Notes: generated by a model from the letters alone, not told the origin. 64,000 nt of DNA from Meghimatium bilineatum (GCA_034231615.1 CM067311.1:15595360-15659359), one strand, 5' to 3'. Counted from the stretch's first letter, positions 44,591 to 58,049 are shown. Translations and numbers: made by a program.

Positions 44591-45084
44591 TAAACCAGAT
44601 GTCACAGTTAATGGTGGTCAATCATCTTCAAGTTCATAGTCCCAAAACATACTTTTCTGTTCATTACGGCGAGCAGTAGCCAGATTTCAACCTTTTAATA
44701 GTATGTGCTGTTTCATTTAGCTTTCGTGATCTCGTTCTATTCATATTGAACAGTCGATATGTCTACATCGATCTGCACGTTTTGCACTGAGAGCCTTATC
44801 CGCCCCCCCTAGGGTTATCCAAGTGGGCGGGTGGCTCAGAGTGTGTAGTGGGCAGATCGCTGGATCAACCAGTAGTCTTAGCTACTATGAAATGCGTCTT
44901 TATCGATATATCGTTTCGTTTAATAACGTACGTATTTGTCGGTTTTTTTAATAACGTACGTATTTGTTTCGTTAAAAGTTTGATCACTGCTTCCCGTAAT
45001 GTACCTAATTGTTCTCTTGCGTAAGAGAAGATAAACATGGGGTAAAAATAAAAGAAAATAAGACTAATAGTTTCAGTCATTTTG
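44591..45084. other. Mostly unassigned; possible SINE head inside
   Basis: Apart from the tRNA-like piece at 44826-44875 and a duplicated taataacgtacgtatttgt (about 44920 and 44950), nothing is recognised. Confidence 0.4.
44826..44875 (+). mobile_element. Possible tRNA-derived SINE head
   Basis: gggcgggtggctcagagtg gives a good A box (tggctcag). The expected B box is degenerate (ctggatcaacc). Weak. Confidence 0.35.
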
Positions 45085-45170
45085 ATGCGAGTCCGTAGAT
45101 GTCCGAGAAGTCAATCCGGACTCTGAAATCTTGTTGCAGTATGAACTGGAATGAAGAAAGTCTGGAGACG
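45085..45170 (-). mobile_element. Possible L-G LINE 3' remnant
   Basis: gcgagtccgtagatgtccga resembles gagttcgtagatgtccaatg of 13555-13945, and the downstream sequence remains loosely similar. Short and diverged. Confidence 0.4.
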
Positions 45171-45269
45171 AGAAGAAAGGCGTGTATCACTTGCAAGTCA
45201 TCACTTTTATGAGAATAATCTATATGACTTATTATGTCTAATTGTTACTTCGATGTTACCACTTTCAAA

Positions 45270-45730
45270 TATTAAAAAATATATCAGACTCCAGAAATAA
45301 CACAAATATGACTTTATTTAGAATATAAGAAAAAATATAACAAGATCTAAAATATAACAAACACATAGCATGATTTAGAATATAACAAATGTATCACAAG
45401 CACCGAATATAACCGAAAATATAACACTCTCTAGAACATATACAAAATGTAACACGACACCAGATTGAGCAAAAATATAAAAAGTTATATAATATAACAA
45501 ACAGTTTGCAAGATCTATAATATAAGCAAAAATATTGCAAGTTATATGATATTAACTAAAATAAGCCTAACAGGTTGGCTCGACTATATAAGTCAAATAT
45601 TAGAAGTTCCTTATTATTACAGATATTTTGCAATCTCCATAATGTGTAACAAAAATATAATAACCTCTAGGATATAGCTCATATATAATAAGCTCCAGGA
45701 TACAAGAAAAAATGAATACCGACGAATATC
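45270..45730. repeat. Decayed array of ataacaa-type units
   Basis: Repeated agaatataacaa, gatctaaaatataacaa and aaaatataac at irregular spacing of about 35-45 bp. Confidence 0.6.
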
Positions 45731-45818
45731 ATAATATATACACGAAAAGATTTCTTTTAAGTCCTCTTCAAGTAATTCATATTATAGTAGTAATATTCGT
45801 CCATTTGCTTCTTTCGTC

Positions 45819-45843
45819 CTGATGAAGGCTTTCTAGTCAAAAC
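45819..45843 (+). ncRNA. Hammerhead-like core
   Basis: ctgatgaaggctttctagtc then aaaac: an exact CUGAUGA, a possible stem II ggct-ttct-agtc (4 bp), then caaaac in place of cgaaac. The best CUGAUGA match of the four in this window. Stems I and III were not resolved. Confidence 0.4.
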
Positions 45844-46244
45844 ATAGTCTGTTCTTATGTTTCACTCATAAAATGTCGTTTCACATGCTAATATCACTTT
45901 AAATGACCTATTCGAAAGCTATATAGACCACATACAGATATCACCATCATCAGCGTATCCTTCAACTAAGTTGTGGGATAGCAGTTAATAAGCAATAAAG
46001 ATAGCACAAAGTCCCAAGAGATTGGAATGAATCAATCATGCATTAGTTATCTTGTCATATGAGACGTGGTAATACACGCTTTTTTACAGATAACTCCTAT
46101 TAAATTTTATGGGAGTTGTACACGATCTCTATTATCACCCTTCAATTTTGTGAAAACAAGAATTCCGTTTATGTGTCTGTAACCTTCCACCACTTTCGCA
46201 ATCTCTTGTATTTTACATGGCATGTGAATCATTAAATAGTTAAA
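45844..46244. other. Unassigned region
   Basis: No gene or array recognised. Confidence 0.4.
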
Positions 46245-46440
46245 TAACTGTGTTGGAGTGTGATGATAATGTCATGTCAAGTCATTCACCCGCTGATCAA
46301 CAAACCTGGGTTTCGAATCTACTTGTTATTCATGATTTGATATAAAAATTATCCCCGTGGTTCATTCAGCCATCATAAAATAGGGTCAAACGGCTTATGT
46401 TCTGAGAAGGTCGAGGGATGACACCATCGCTACTAAGTGG
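46245..46440 (+). mobile_element. tRNA-derived SINE remnant
   Basis: acctgggtttcgaatctact is B-box-like with one extra T. The downstream body has agggtcaaacggctta, shared with the degenerate G1 region near 11085. A box uncertain. Confidence 0.45.
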
Positions 46441-46642
46441 TCTTTCCTTTGATATTACTTAAATTTTTCTTCTTTTATTATAGTTGCTTTTCCTTTTACT
46501 CTCTTCTGTTCTTGCCGCATTTGTCCTCCCCCCCCCTCTTTTTTTTTCTTTCCCTTATCTTATTCCCCTTATTATATAGTTTTAGTCCTCTCTTACATCA
46601 TGATTCTCTGTTTGTAATATTCATTTCTTGTTAGTTTTTGTC

Positions 46643-46667
46643 CCGATGAATACAATATAGTCGAAAC
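46643..46667 (+). ncRNA. Degenerate hammerhead-like core
   Basis: ccgatgaatacaatatagtc then gaaac: CUGAUGA with one change and an intact GAAAC. Stem II is weak. Confidence 0.3.
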
Positions 46668-46720
46668 GTTGTTTACTCCTGTTGACATCGTTAGTATTTT
46701 CTGTATTTCATTGGTATCAT

Positions 46721-46812
46721 TGGTAGTCACATTTGATGGTATTATTGGTGGTCACATTTGATGGTATAATTGGTGGTCACATTTGATGGTATAATTGGTA
46801 GTCACATTTGAC
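46721..46812. repeat. Array, 25 bp x 3.7
   Basis: Unit tggtggtcacatttgatggt plus ataat. Confidence 0.93.
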
Positions 46813-47475
46813 CCAAACCACATATCAATACACACAAAAATAAAATGCCAAAACAACCTGACATAAACAACAACAAAAAACACTCAGATGATAGGGCGTG
46901 CTGCAAGTTTAATGAGACTTTAATCTTCTAATAAATAAACAAACAGGTGCTAGCTTTGTGGTTTCCAGCATGCTTTTAAGTGAAAAGAAGATACCACATG
47001 TTATGAGTATGTTATGCGTATGTTAAAATCTTTACTGTATAATACTGTATAAGCCAATTTGCGTATACGCCGAGTAGGGTACTTTTATATTTGTTCTATT
47101 TTTAAATTCATACACCTGCGAGATACGAAAAAAAAGCATGAGAGAAAAACTATCATTCACAGAGCAATTTCATTTACCTTGTTCGGCAACAATAAAACAT
47201 ATGTATCTATACCATTCTATTCGGGACGTAGCTGTCGGCAAATCATTTTTGGTTGTGATGACTTTCCTAACAAATTTGGGGTTAAGCAGTTTGCCATTGC
47301 TTTCTGAACTGTTCAGAATCAAAACTATCGGTAGAAGAAATTTAACCTTGTACCTTGAATTCATATCAGCGATATAACAAGTATAATAATAGCAAAACCA
47401 TTAACATTTTATACGATATTATTATAACATTAACATTTTCCTGCGCAAACATTAAAAAATGTTTATCTCTCACTT
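46813..47475. other. Unassigned region
   Basis: Short overlapping frames on both strands without known domains. Confidence 0.4.
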
Positions 47476-48379
<904 letters not shown>

Positions 48380-49262
48380 TATAGCAGTAGTGGTTACAAG
48401 GCAGGAGCAGTGGTCGCAGTAGAAGAAGCGGCAGGAAAAAGTAGTAGCAGAAGCAGTAACAGCAGAAGCTGTAGCAAAGGAAGCTGAAATAGCTGGAGCA
48501 TTAGCTGTAGCAGTACCAGCAAGCATCAAGCTGAATCCGCAAGCAGCAACAGTTGTAGTAGTAGCAACATTAAAAGTAGTAGTAGTAATAGTAGTAGTAG
48601 TAATTTTAGCAACAGCATCACTAGAAACAGTAACCGGAGCAGCAACAGCAGTAGTAGTAGTAGTAGTTGTAGTAGTAGAGTAGTAGTAGTAGTAGTAGCA
48701 GTAGCAACAACTGCAGAAGTAGTAGTAGCAGTAGCAGTAATTTCAGTAGTAGCAGTAACAATAACTGCAGTAGTAGCAACAGCAGTAATAATAACTGCAG
48801 TAGTAGTAGTAGCAGCAGTATTAATAATAACTGCAGTAGTAGTAGTCGCAGCAGTAGTAACAATAACTACAGTAGTAGTAGCAGTAGTAGCAATAACTGC
48901 AGTAGTAGTAGCAGCAGTAGTAACAATAACTACAGTAGTAGTAGCAGTAGTAGCAATAGCTGCAGTAGTAATAGCAGTAGTAGCAATAACTGCAGTAGTA
49001 GTAGCAGCAGCAGTAACAATAACTGCAGTAGCAGCAGCAGTAACAATAACTGCAGTAGTAGCAGCAGTAACAATAACTGCAGTAGTAGTAGCAGTAGTAG
49101 CAATAACTGCAGTAGTAGTAGCAGTAACAATAACTGCAGTAGTAGCAGCAGTAACAATAACTGTAGTAGTAGTAGCAGTAGTAGCAATAACTGCAGTAGT
49201 AGTAGCAGTAACAATAACTGCAGTAGTAGCAGCAGTAACCGCAAGCAGTAGTATTAGTAATA
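48380..49262. repeat. Long CAG/TAG-type trinucleotide array with higher-order units
   Basis: About 880 bp of agt/agc/aac/tgc triplets. From 48740 a larger unit of about 24-30 bp recurs, each ending caataactgc. Depending on frame it reads poly-Ser/Asn/Cys (+) or poly-Leu (minus). Lack of a start and the low-complexity composition argue against coding. Confidence 0.92.
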
Positions 49263-49668
49263 GTAGTATATACCAGACCCCTTAAAGTTGTAAGCGGACT
49301 GTGAAGAAAGCGTTAATACACAGAGCTAGAGATTTCCAATTTCTTCTGTCTTTGTGATAGAAACGTGAGTTTAAAATTCAAAATTGAAATAATGTTGTCA
49401 CTCTATGCTTGTATCAGTCTCTCATTGTTTATTCCAAATTTCACTGTTCCTAGCAAGATTGTTTTTTAGACAGTGAGTCGTGTCGGGTGACAAGACCGAA
49501 GCATATCAGCTTTCTTCGTTTAAATATTATAAAAACTATTAAGAGATGGAAGATTGTATGCAGGAGTGGAATTGCTTGAACAGACGGCAATTTTTATAAA
49601 ATTCGATGTCAATGTCTGAAAAACCAAACACAGAAGATTATATTTTATTCTATTGTTAAAATATATAG
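49263..49668. other. Unassigned region
   Basis: No recognisable feature. Confidence 0.4.
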
Positions 49669-49676
49669 GGTAAACT

Positions 49677-50322
49677 CTATCTATCTATACGCTGTGTCCC
49701 TTGTTTGCCTTGCAGCGTCAGGGGTGGAAGAGTTCTCTGGAGATGGCCTTCTTGTGCGCTGTTTGCAAGCTTGTTCCTGTGGCTTCTTTGATTTCTGTGA
49801 TCCATCTTTTACATGGTCTGCCTCTGGCTTTATAACCGTTATGTCTATGTGTCATATCCATTTGTGGCATGCTATATGTCGGTAGTCTGGAAGCGTGTAA
49901 AACCCACTTGATCTGCTGTCTTTTGATGTGTTCCAATACTGGTATTGTTTTGGTTATCTGTCTGATGTTATCGTTTCTAATTCTATCTCTTAATGACACT
50001 CCGAGTATTCTTCGTAGACATGTCATTTCTGTTGTCACTATTTTTCTTTTGTCTTGTGCTGTCATTGTCCAGGTTTGGCACTGGTAGCATAGTGATGGAA
50101 TAATAATAGTCTTGTATAATGCAACTTTAGTGTCTATGTTTACATTTTTGTTCTTGAAAATGCGTGTCATCTGTCCTAGGATCTGGTATGTTTTGTTGCA
50201 TCTATTTTGTATCTCTTTCCTGGTTTTTCCCTTCACTCGATATAATGCTTCCTAAGTAAGTGAACTCATTTACTTGTTTAAGGTGTTTATCATCGATGGA
50301 GATAGTGATATTTCTTTCTTTC
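49677..50322 (-). mobile_element. LINE insertion, group L-B, longest copy
   Basis: The 172-codon minus frame (49718-50236) reads LGQMTRIFKNKNVNIDTKVA, TAQDKRKIVTTEMTCLRRIL, LEHIKRQQIKWVLHASRLP and ARGRPCKRWITEIKEATGTS to HP-stop. Upstream in another frame is ISIDDKHLKQVNEFTYLGSI, so one frameshift lies near 50235. (GATA)n-type tail at left. Likely 8-bp TSD ggtaaact (49669-49676 and 50323-50330). Confidence 0.87.
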
Positions 50323-50330
50323 GGTAAACT

Positions 50331-51000
50331 GAGTAAATTTAATTTAGAAATCATATAATGCCATAGTTAACCGCCCATGTGGCAACGGAAAACTGCAACT
50401 TGTAGTTCAGGGTTCAAAGAATGTGACCACTGTCTTCCTTCTATATATGTCGTAGGAGGCGACTAAGGAAAGTTGAGGGATAGTCTGACAACCTGTCACC
50501 CGTGAATAATGCATTGTCACTGCATATCTTTTCTGAATTTCTTACTTTTCTCCTCTGTCGTACTTATTGACCCGCTGCATTGCGAGTTAGCAGGGGAGTG
50601 CATTAGGCTAAGAGAGTCAATCCATACAGAATATCCGGAGATGAGACCATAATGGAGACGAAAGTGTATTAAATTTATTCTGACATATCCTGCAGTTCTG
50701 CGTCTTTCCATGAGTATTCGCGTTGCCTTTCCAGTTCAACTAATCAACAAAACCTAAACAAATATAGGGGGGGGGGGTTACTGTAAATGGACAAGGTTCT
50801 TCCTCCATAAAACAATCCTTGGCGAATAATCATTTATGAAATTGTGAGGGCCTATAGTCCATTTGGAATTGTACACTGACCTGCTTGTTGACCGTCTGTA
50901 AAGACGCAAACCAAAAACAAGAAAAACCAAATACAAGAACGACCATGATGATTAACATACTTGAGTAGCTTTTCAATATTATTAGTTGGAAAATAATGTT
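50331..51000. other. Mostly unassigned; traces of SINE-like sequence
   Basis: gtcgtaggaggcgactaagg near 50450 resembles the G1 5' half. A poly-G run lies near 50767-50775. Nothing else. Confidence 0.4.
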
Positions 51001-51172
51001 TATTTAATGTGTGTCTGTCTATTTAATATGCGTCTGTCTATTTAATGTGTGTCTGTCTATTTAATGTGTGTCTGTCTGTTTAATGTGCGTCTGTCTATTT
51101 AATGTGTTTGTCTATTTAATGTGTGTCTGTCTATTTAATGTGTGTTTGTCTATTTAATGTGTGTCTATTTAT
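51001..51172. repeat. Minisatellite, 19 bp x 9
   Basis: Unit gtgtgtctgtctatttaat. Confidence 0.95.
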
Positions 51173-51242
51173 ATCAGAGATCTCGAGACAAAAATAGAAG
51201 GAAAATAAACTACATAAATCATGAATTTACACCAATATTAAA

Positions 51243-51507
51243 ATACCAATCTATTTCTATGAAATACACATCTATTTCTATGAAATACACATCTATATGA
51301 AATACACATCTATTTCTATGAAATACACATCTATATGAAATACACATCTATTTCTATGAAATACATATCTATTTCTATGAAATACACATCTATTTCTATG
51401 AAATACACATCTATTTCTATGAAATACACATCTATTTCTATGAAATACACATCTATTTCTATGAAATACACATCTATTTCTATGAAATACATATCTATTT
51501 CTATGAA
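51243..51507. repeat. Minisatellite, 21 bp x 13
   Basis: Unit ctatttctatgaaatacaca plus t. Divisible by 3, so several frames stay open; not coding. Confidence 0.95.
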
Positions 51508-52016
51508 AAACCAAAAGAAAAATGATAAGTTCAATCTTCATACAAATATAATGTGATCTCTGTTATACATGGAATAAGTGATATTGGTAATAGACTTGCA
51601 GACAAATACTGGGAAAACCTGTATAGCATAAAAACCATTGGGATACTCCTGTTGCCAACCACTTCAATAGCACAGGTTTAAGGGGCGCCCATGATATTCA
51701 GGTGACTACCATTAAGGCGTGCTTCTTAGACGACCGCAACCATCATGCTCTCGAGAACCGCTATATATATCAATTTGGCACGCTTAATTGAACCTCTGGG
51801 GATCAATAAACGCCATTCGTATGAATGATATCATGTTTTTCTGTCACTTCTTTGTTTGTCCCGTTTCGCATGTATTGGGTGTGCTTTGTATACTTCCTGT
51901 TTATGTTTCACCTCTGACCTAGTTTTAAATCGTTCGTATTATCTCCCATTTTATCTATGCCATGTGAACATCAATAGTGTCGTTCTTGCTTGTCGTTGTG
52001 TTGTTGTGTATATAAT
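51508..52016. other. Unassigned region
   Basis: No array or known element. Confidence 0.4.
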
Positions 52017-52042
52017 CTTGATAAAGGCATTTTGATTGAAAC
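52017..52042 (+). ncRNA. Degenerate hammerhead-like core
   Basis: cttgataaaggcattttgat then tgaaac, closely similar to 30845-30870, so the two share an origin. Confidence 0.35.
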
Positions 52043-52129
52043 GTCGATTTGTGTGTATTACTATGTGTATTTTCCCTGATTAGCAAAACTTGATTACCCT
52101 GTTCCAAGCTTTACCTGTGTATAAGACTT

Positions 52130-52205
52130 TTCGAGAGAGATTCGAACTAGCGACTGATTTAGCATTTAACTAACGGCTTAACCACTACGCCAAAGAGATC
52201 CCCTT
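52130..52205 (-). mobile_element. tRNA-derived SINE head or tRNA pseudogene
   Basis: Minus strand has ttggcgtagtggttaag (A box) and ctagttcgaatctc (B box) about 50 bp apart, with a plausible D arm and a ttag/ctaa anticodon stem. The acceptor and T stems do not pair, so it is not a functional tRNA. Confidence 0.72.
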
Positions 52206-52739
52206 TCCAAGAATTGGAATTAAACCTCGCTCAAAAGAATGTTCTAGAAACATCATTCCTAACTCTATAAACATTTCTGAAAGTTCTAAATAAAGTTGTA
52301 CGACTACATATGTTTATAGGTGAAAGTTGGCGAGCCCATTACTTCTAATCTTGCCATGACAAAAAAGACATTTTAATAAGATGTTATAAACATCTCATCT
52401 CCCTTGCATCGTGTTCTATTAAGTTCGCTATTTGTGTGTGTGCGTGTGTATGCTCATATTCGTGTATGTGTAAGCCAAAACCTGGGGTAAATTTCCTTGA
52501 ATTTATTATCACATTTATGAGATGAATGGTTGATGCATATTGGTCATAACTGCAACACTGCTTAAATTTTAGCAGACAATCCCCCATTCGCCAAAATGGT
52601 CTAACTCTCGCGTATACGTGTGCGTTTAATCAAGTTTTTCAGGAGACTGTTTTTCTGTTGACATACTATGTGCATGGATATAGAACAATAGTAAATGAAC
52701 CTCGGGGTATAAGCTGTTCATGATACGCAAATAGCATTG
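52206..52739. other. Unassigned region
   Basis: No recognisable feature. Confidence 0.4.
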
Positions 52740-53265
52740 CAAGAACACACATTAAAAAGTGTAAGACAATGTTGAACTTTTATTGGAGGCAAAATCAATA
52801 CAAACTGCATGACAATGTTCAACAATAAAACTTTCATTGGAGAGACACAAATTACAAAATACAAAACAATGTTGAACAATACAACTTTCATTGTAGGGAC
52901 AAATATTACAAAGTGCAAGACAATGTTGAATAATACACATTTCATTTGAGGTACAAACATTACAAACTACAAGACAATGTTCAACAATAAAACTTTCATT
53001 TGATCTATTCGCTAAACCCATTGTTGCCTTTCAGAGCAAGGAATTTCATTGGAAACTTTCATTGGAGAGACAAAACTTACAAACTACAAAACAATGTGAA
53101 ACAATGCAACTTTCACTGAAGGGACAAATATTGCCAAGTGCAAGACAATGTTGAATAATACAGCTTTCATTTGAAGTGCAAACATTACAAACTGCAAGAT
53201 AATGTTGAACAATACAACTTTCATTTGAGATACAAACATTACAGATTTCAAGACAATGTTGAACA
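52740..53265. repeat. Degenerate minisatellite, 54 bp x 9
   Basis: Recurring gacaatgttgaacaataca, actttcatttgag and acaaacattacaaactacaa, spacing 54 with deletions. Interrupted near 53000-53060. Confidence 0.88.
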
Positions 53266-53659
53266 ATAACTGTGCTTCCGGATCGATCACAAAACAATGC
53301 AACCTACTATATAGAGAAAATCATGAACTGGTGATGGCTGTGTCCAGAATTGGATACAATACAGTACCACCAATAAACCAGGTAAAGCCAATTAAATTAT
53401 GACTGACTATTTGTGATTAAATAAGAACAGAAATGGGAAATTCCATGACCACATATCACATATGTATTGTTTTTGAATGTCACTCGTCATGAATTTAATA
53501 TTGTTCACATTTGTTTATTTTTTATCAATTTGAATTGGCCTATGTATTAAAAGTGAAGAAAGTAACAAGTTCTGACCAAATTTACATTAAATTTGGCCAC
53601 AAACAATTTCTACTATCTGACAACTGTCACATTTGGATAACCAATGATTGCGTCAATTG
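53266..53659. other. Unassigned region
   Basis: No recognisable feature. Confidence 0.4.
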
Positions 53660-54125
53660 TTCAGTGTTGTGATGTATGTCACAGATATGGGCAACTAACT
53701 ACAGTGTTGTGATGTATGTCACAGATATGGGCAACTAACTACAGTGTTGTGATGTATGTCACAGATATGGGCAACTAACTACAGTGTTATGATGTATGTC
53801 ACAGATATTGGTAACTAACTAAAGTGTTGTGATGTATGTCACAGATATGGGCAACTAACTACAGTGTTGTGATGTATGTCACAAATATGGGCAACTAACT
53901 ACAGTGTTGTGATGTATGTCACAGATATGGGCAACTAACTACAGTGTTGTGATGTATGTCACATATATTGGTAACTAACTACAGTGTTGTGATGTATGTC
54001 ACAGATATGGGCAACTAACTACAGTGTTGTGATGTATGTCACAAATATGGGCAACTAACTACAGTGTTGTGATGTATGTCACATATATTGGTAACTAACT
54101 ACAGTGTTGTGATGTATGTCACACA
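53660..54125. repeat. Minisatellite, 40 bp x 11.6, with higher-order pattern
   Basis: Unit acagtgttgtgatgtatgtc plus acagatatgggcaactaact. Variants (aaatatggg, tatattggt) recur every 120-160 bp, so multi-unit blocks were duplicated. Confidence 0.94.
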
Positions 54126-54664
54126 TAAGCACAATTTTGGGATGTAGATCATAGATATGGGCGATTAACTACATTATTGTGATGTCTGCCACATGTATTT
54201 ACAACTAACTAAATTATTATTATAACATAGACACTACGCTACTGAAGCTCTTACACCTGAATTTACAATGTAGTTGTTGTTTTTGCTACATTTATCTTTC
54301 AAGTTCAGTTTGTGTTTTGTCACAGACAATGCATATTGTATCTAGTTTGCCGCTTGATGAAAAATGATCACAATATATTTACCACTAACATGCCGATATA
54401 ACAATATATAAAAAGATATTTTATGTTGTTGAATGGTATACGTTGTTAAACTAACCAAAGGAATCGTTACAAGGACTTGCTAATGACCCCCCAACGTAAA
54501 TCGTTTGACGTAAACCACGATAGTGCACTGCATGGAAGACATTCCACGAGAACCGACAGCATGGCGCTCTACAGTCGACACAGATGTTGCTTATTGTTTG
54601 TAGAAAAAGTAGAAATATTAACAGTATAACAGCTGGAAGTAGCTGTTGAAGTAGCTAGAAAGTC
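54126..54664. other. Unassigned region
   Basis: No recognisable feature. Confidence 0.4.
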
Positions 54665-54670
54665 ACGAGA

Positions 54671-54962
54671 ATGCCAATACCATCTACATTGATTATACCA
54701 TGTCCGGGTTGCCAAGGGTATGTCAATACCATCTACATTGATTATACCATGTCCGGGTTGCCAAGGGTATGTCAATACCATCTACATTGATTATATCATG
54801 TCCGGGTTGCCAAGGGTATGTTAATACCATCTACATTGATTATACCATGTCCGGGTTGCCAACGGTATGTTAATACCATCTACATTGATTATACCATGTC
54901 CGGGTTGCCAAGGGTATGTCAATACCATCTACATTGATTATATGATGTCCGGGTTGCCCAAG
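54671..54962. repeat. Minisatellite, 49 bp x 6
   Basis: Unit gtcaataccatctacattga plus ttataccatgtccgggttgc plus caagggtat. Confidence 0.94.
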
Positions 54963-55077
54963 AATTGTGCTGCCATGGTAGGCTTATTTCCAATTGTGAA
55001 CTCTTAGTCAAGGACATAACTCTAACTGGATTTCACTAAAGTGGGAATAACAAATGGCCATCACTTGTGATGGACAA

Positions 55078-55275
55078 TCAACACTAATTGAAACAACACT
55101 AACGGAAATAACACGAATAGAAACAACACTAATTGAAACAACACTAACGGAAATAACACTAATAGAAACAACACTAATAGAAACAACACTAATTGAAACT
55201 ACATTAATTGTAACAACACTAATAGAATCAACACTAATTGAAACAACATTAATTTAAACAACGCTAATTGAAGAA
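55078..55275. repeat. Array, 15 bp x 13
   Basis: Unit acactaattgaaaca. Pentapeptide frame on +; by-product. Confidence 0.92.
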
Positions 55276-56085
55276 TACTAAGTGAAACATCACTAATTGA
55301 TATTTGGCAATTACATTCCAATCCAACAATGCAATCCTTGATAACAGACTGCGAGATTTGATGGAAAGAAAACAAGATCACATTTAGAATATCCTTGACA
55401 AGCATCAATGTGTGTTTGTGTCATCAACACTGCATAATACTCATGTTGTGAAATCACGCACCTCAGCCCAAACTCAGACACACTGTCCTTTAATCTTGAT
55501 CAATGATAATACATTTTAATTTCCAGGCCAATTTGATTGATTTTAGAGGCAGCACTTTGCATAATGCTTAATCTACAAACAGCAGTTATCGATAATCCAA
55601 TGACTTCAACATTCCAATCTTCGTTTGACATTCCATGATACCTTGAATCACGGCGTTGTGGTTAGCTTTCAGACGGAAGTTATCAAGGATACAATGTGAA
55701 ATCCGAGTAAATGATATGAAATAACATCAGACAATTGAAAATGAACATGCTGATACAACATTTAGTGTATTATTGTTTGTTAAATGGGGGATTAAGCCTC
55801 TTAGCTGAGGCACGACCCTTTCAACCTAAGACAGAAGTCTATTTTGGTTATATCAGGCCGTTCACATTTAGTGTATATAATATTTTTAAGGTATTATACT
55901 AGGATTAGTGGCCAGATTTCTGCGAAACAAAATGCTAACATCATTAAATGGAACGAAATTCCAATAAATACACATTCCAGCACAGCCAACGTTCTACATG
56001 TTTGGTGATGAGAACCCCCTATCACTCGATATGCGCGCTACGCACTGAGTGGGAGGGGGAGTTTTCCAGTGTGGTGCACACAAAT
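55276..56085. other. Unassigned region
   Basis: No array or recognisable gene. gagaaccccctatcactcga near 56010 may belong to an old transposon, not classified. Confidence 0.35.
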
Positions 56086-56089
56086 CACT

Positions 56090-56350
56090 ATATCTCTTCA
56101 TAACATGTGACTCCACTATATATCATCCTAACATGTAACTCCACTTTATCTCATCATAACATGTGACTGCACTATATCTCATCATAACATGTGACTCCAC
56201 TATATCTCATCATAACATGTGACTCCACTATATCTCATCATAACATGTGACTCCACTATATATCTTTATATCATGGGACTCCACTATATATCTTTATATC
56301 ATGGGACTCCACTTTATCTCATCATAATATGTGACTCCACTATATCTCAT
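56090..56350. repeat. Minisatellite, 28 bp x 9
   Basis: Unit tatatctcatcataacatgt plus gactccac, some with ctttatatcatggg. Confidence 0.93.
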
Positions 56351-56977
56351 AATATCATGTGTACATGATTTTTTTCTATCTTATTTGAGTCCGTTTCCTG
56401 TCGGGGAAGACAAGGTCAGCCAGAAAATAATTTCACTTGACAAGAAAATATCAACAAAAACAAACTATTTAAGTCTGGTATTTTTGTAGAAAATGCAAAT
56501 GAATGTGTGTTGCATGAGGCGTGCATGCACATGTACAAGCAATTATGCACACGAACATTTCCAGAATATTTTATTTTAAAAAAATTGCCTATATTTGGTG
56601 GAATGATGAGATCATAGTTTTTGTAACGGTTGTTAAAATAGTTTACTTCTGTCCACATACAAGAAGATGAAACATCCAGATTTTATACATCAGCTACGAA
56701 ATATATTCGCACAAAAACTAATGGAATATCTACAAACATCACAGCTCGTAGATAGAGGTAAAGCGAGACTGCGGCGGTTAAGAAGACCGTACAACAGAAT
56801 TAATTAGGATCCCATCCGTTACGATTTTGATTATTTTTGGGGATTTATATTGGTCACTATTTATATACTTGGTGTCGCTTTATCTATTTTTTGCATGTTA
56901 TTCCAATTATGTAAATAGTGACCTAACAATAATTAACTGACGAGCGGCGTCCTATTTAATTATGTCAGAAGGTATGT
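56351..56977. other. Unassigned region
   Basis: No recognisable feature. Confidence 0.4.
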
Positions 56978-56979
56978 AA

Positions 56980-57012
<33 letters not shown>

Positions 57013-57056
57013 GGGAGAGAGAGGGAGAGGGAGAGGGAGAGAGAGGGAGAGAGAGA
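56978..57056. repeat. (GA)n / (GGGA)n tract
   Basis: Homopurine run, potentially triplex-forming. Confidence 0.93.
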
Positions 57057-57356
57057 TAGACTGTGCATGTGGACGACAAAAGAACACATATTAAGGGCAT
57101 GATTAAATTATTACTTCACTGCTTACACATATCTTCTACAAAACATATTTTACCAAATATAAACTCCACGTACACAACGTGACCCTCGGATGTAGAATAC
57201 CTACGAACAGAATCGCAACAAGCCTTGATAAGTAATGACTTTGATTACTATCATGCCATTGGTCACTATTTATGTATCGTCTGCCAACGCCGACCACCGA
57301 AATGCACGAAATAATCGAAAACGTGATTTAAAAAGGTGTGTTTTTATTGTCTCGAA

Positions 57357-57548
57357 GGTCTTGTTATTTCGAGGATCACTTACAAAGGCATAATACTCGA
57401 AACGTTGTGTATTCCGTTTGTGCTAAGTGGTCTTGTAATTTCGAAAGACATGTGTACAAAATCATATTACTAGAAATGTTGTGTGTTCTGATTATGCTCG
57501 CTGGTCTTGTAATATGGAGGGTCACGTACAAAATCATATTACTCGAAA
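57357..57548. repeat. Array, about 72 bp x 2.7
   Basis: ggtcttgt at 57357, 57429 and 57503, followed each time by a similar tail (aatcatattactcgaaa). Confidence 0.88.
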
Positions 57549-57954
57549 AAACTCATAAAATTAAAATTGTTCACAAGAAATTATTTTCAATGATCTCGCT
57601 TATTGCAATAAAACTCTCATTTACTTGAGGAATACATGACTCAACACTCTCACAACTTAATATAGTAATCTTCGAAGTCAGATATATTCGGATAACTGTG
57701 CAATGAAACGTCGATATAACGTATATCTACTCTACGGAAATATAGTCATTATCTGTTCATGAATAGCGTCAACAATATTTTGCCAATTTTAACCCCCCCC
57801 CCCCCCCTCGGTCAGCAGTTCCTGGGAGACCACCCCGCTCTCCCCTTGCATAAGTAGTCCTGTGTCTGAAAAAAATTGTCATAAATCCCTCCCCTTAAAA
57901 AAAATTGTTTGCAAAATAAAGGAAGAAAGCACTACATTATTCGCTTGCGTGATA

Positions 57955-58045
57955 TCGCGGCCCGAGAGGGGAGAAAAAGAAAGCAACGTTATTTATATTC
58001 ATGCATGTCGTAAGAGATGACTAAGAAGTTTATAGAGTGAAATAA
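57955..58045 (+). mobile_element. Degenerate G1 5' fragment
   Basis: cggcccgagaggggagaaa, cagca-like caacgttat, and gcatgtcgtaagagatgact keep G1 order. 3' half absent. Confidence 0.55.
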
Positions 58046-58049
58046 ACTG

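Noticed and set aside
43267-44639. Repeat-protein frames at the 24-bp and 42-bp arrays (for example NVGWLCVTCDTSNL repeats)
   Set aside because: Both strands are open, units are multiples of 3, and there are no flanking non-repeat coding sequences.
48621-49244. Poly-Leu/Gln frame as a membrane protein
   Set aside because: Low-complexity triplet array; Ser/Asn/Cys in the opposite frame is equally open.
52130-52205. Functional tRNA gene on the minus strand
   Set aside because: Good A and B boxes but acceptor and T stems fail to pair; fits a SINE head or pseudogene.
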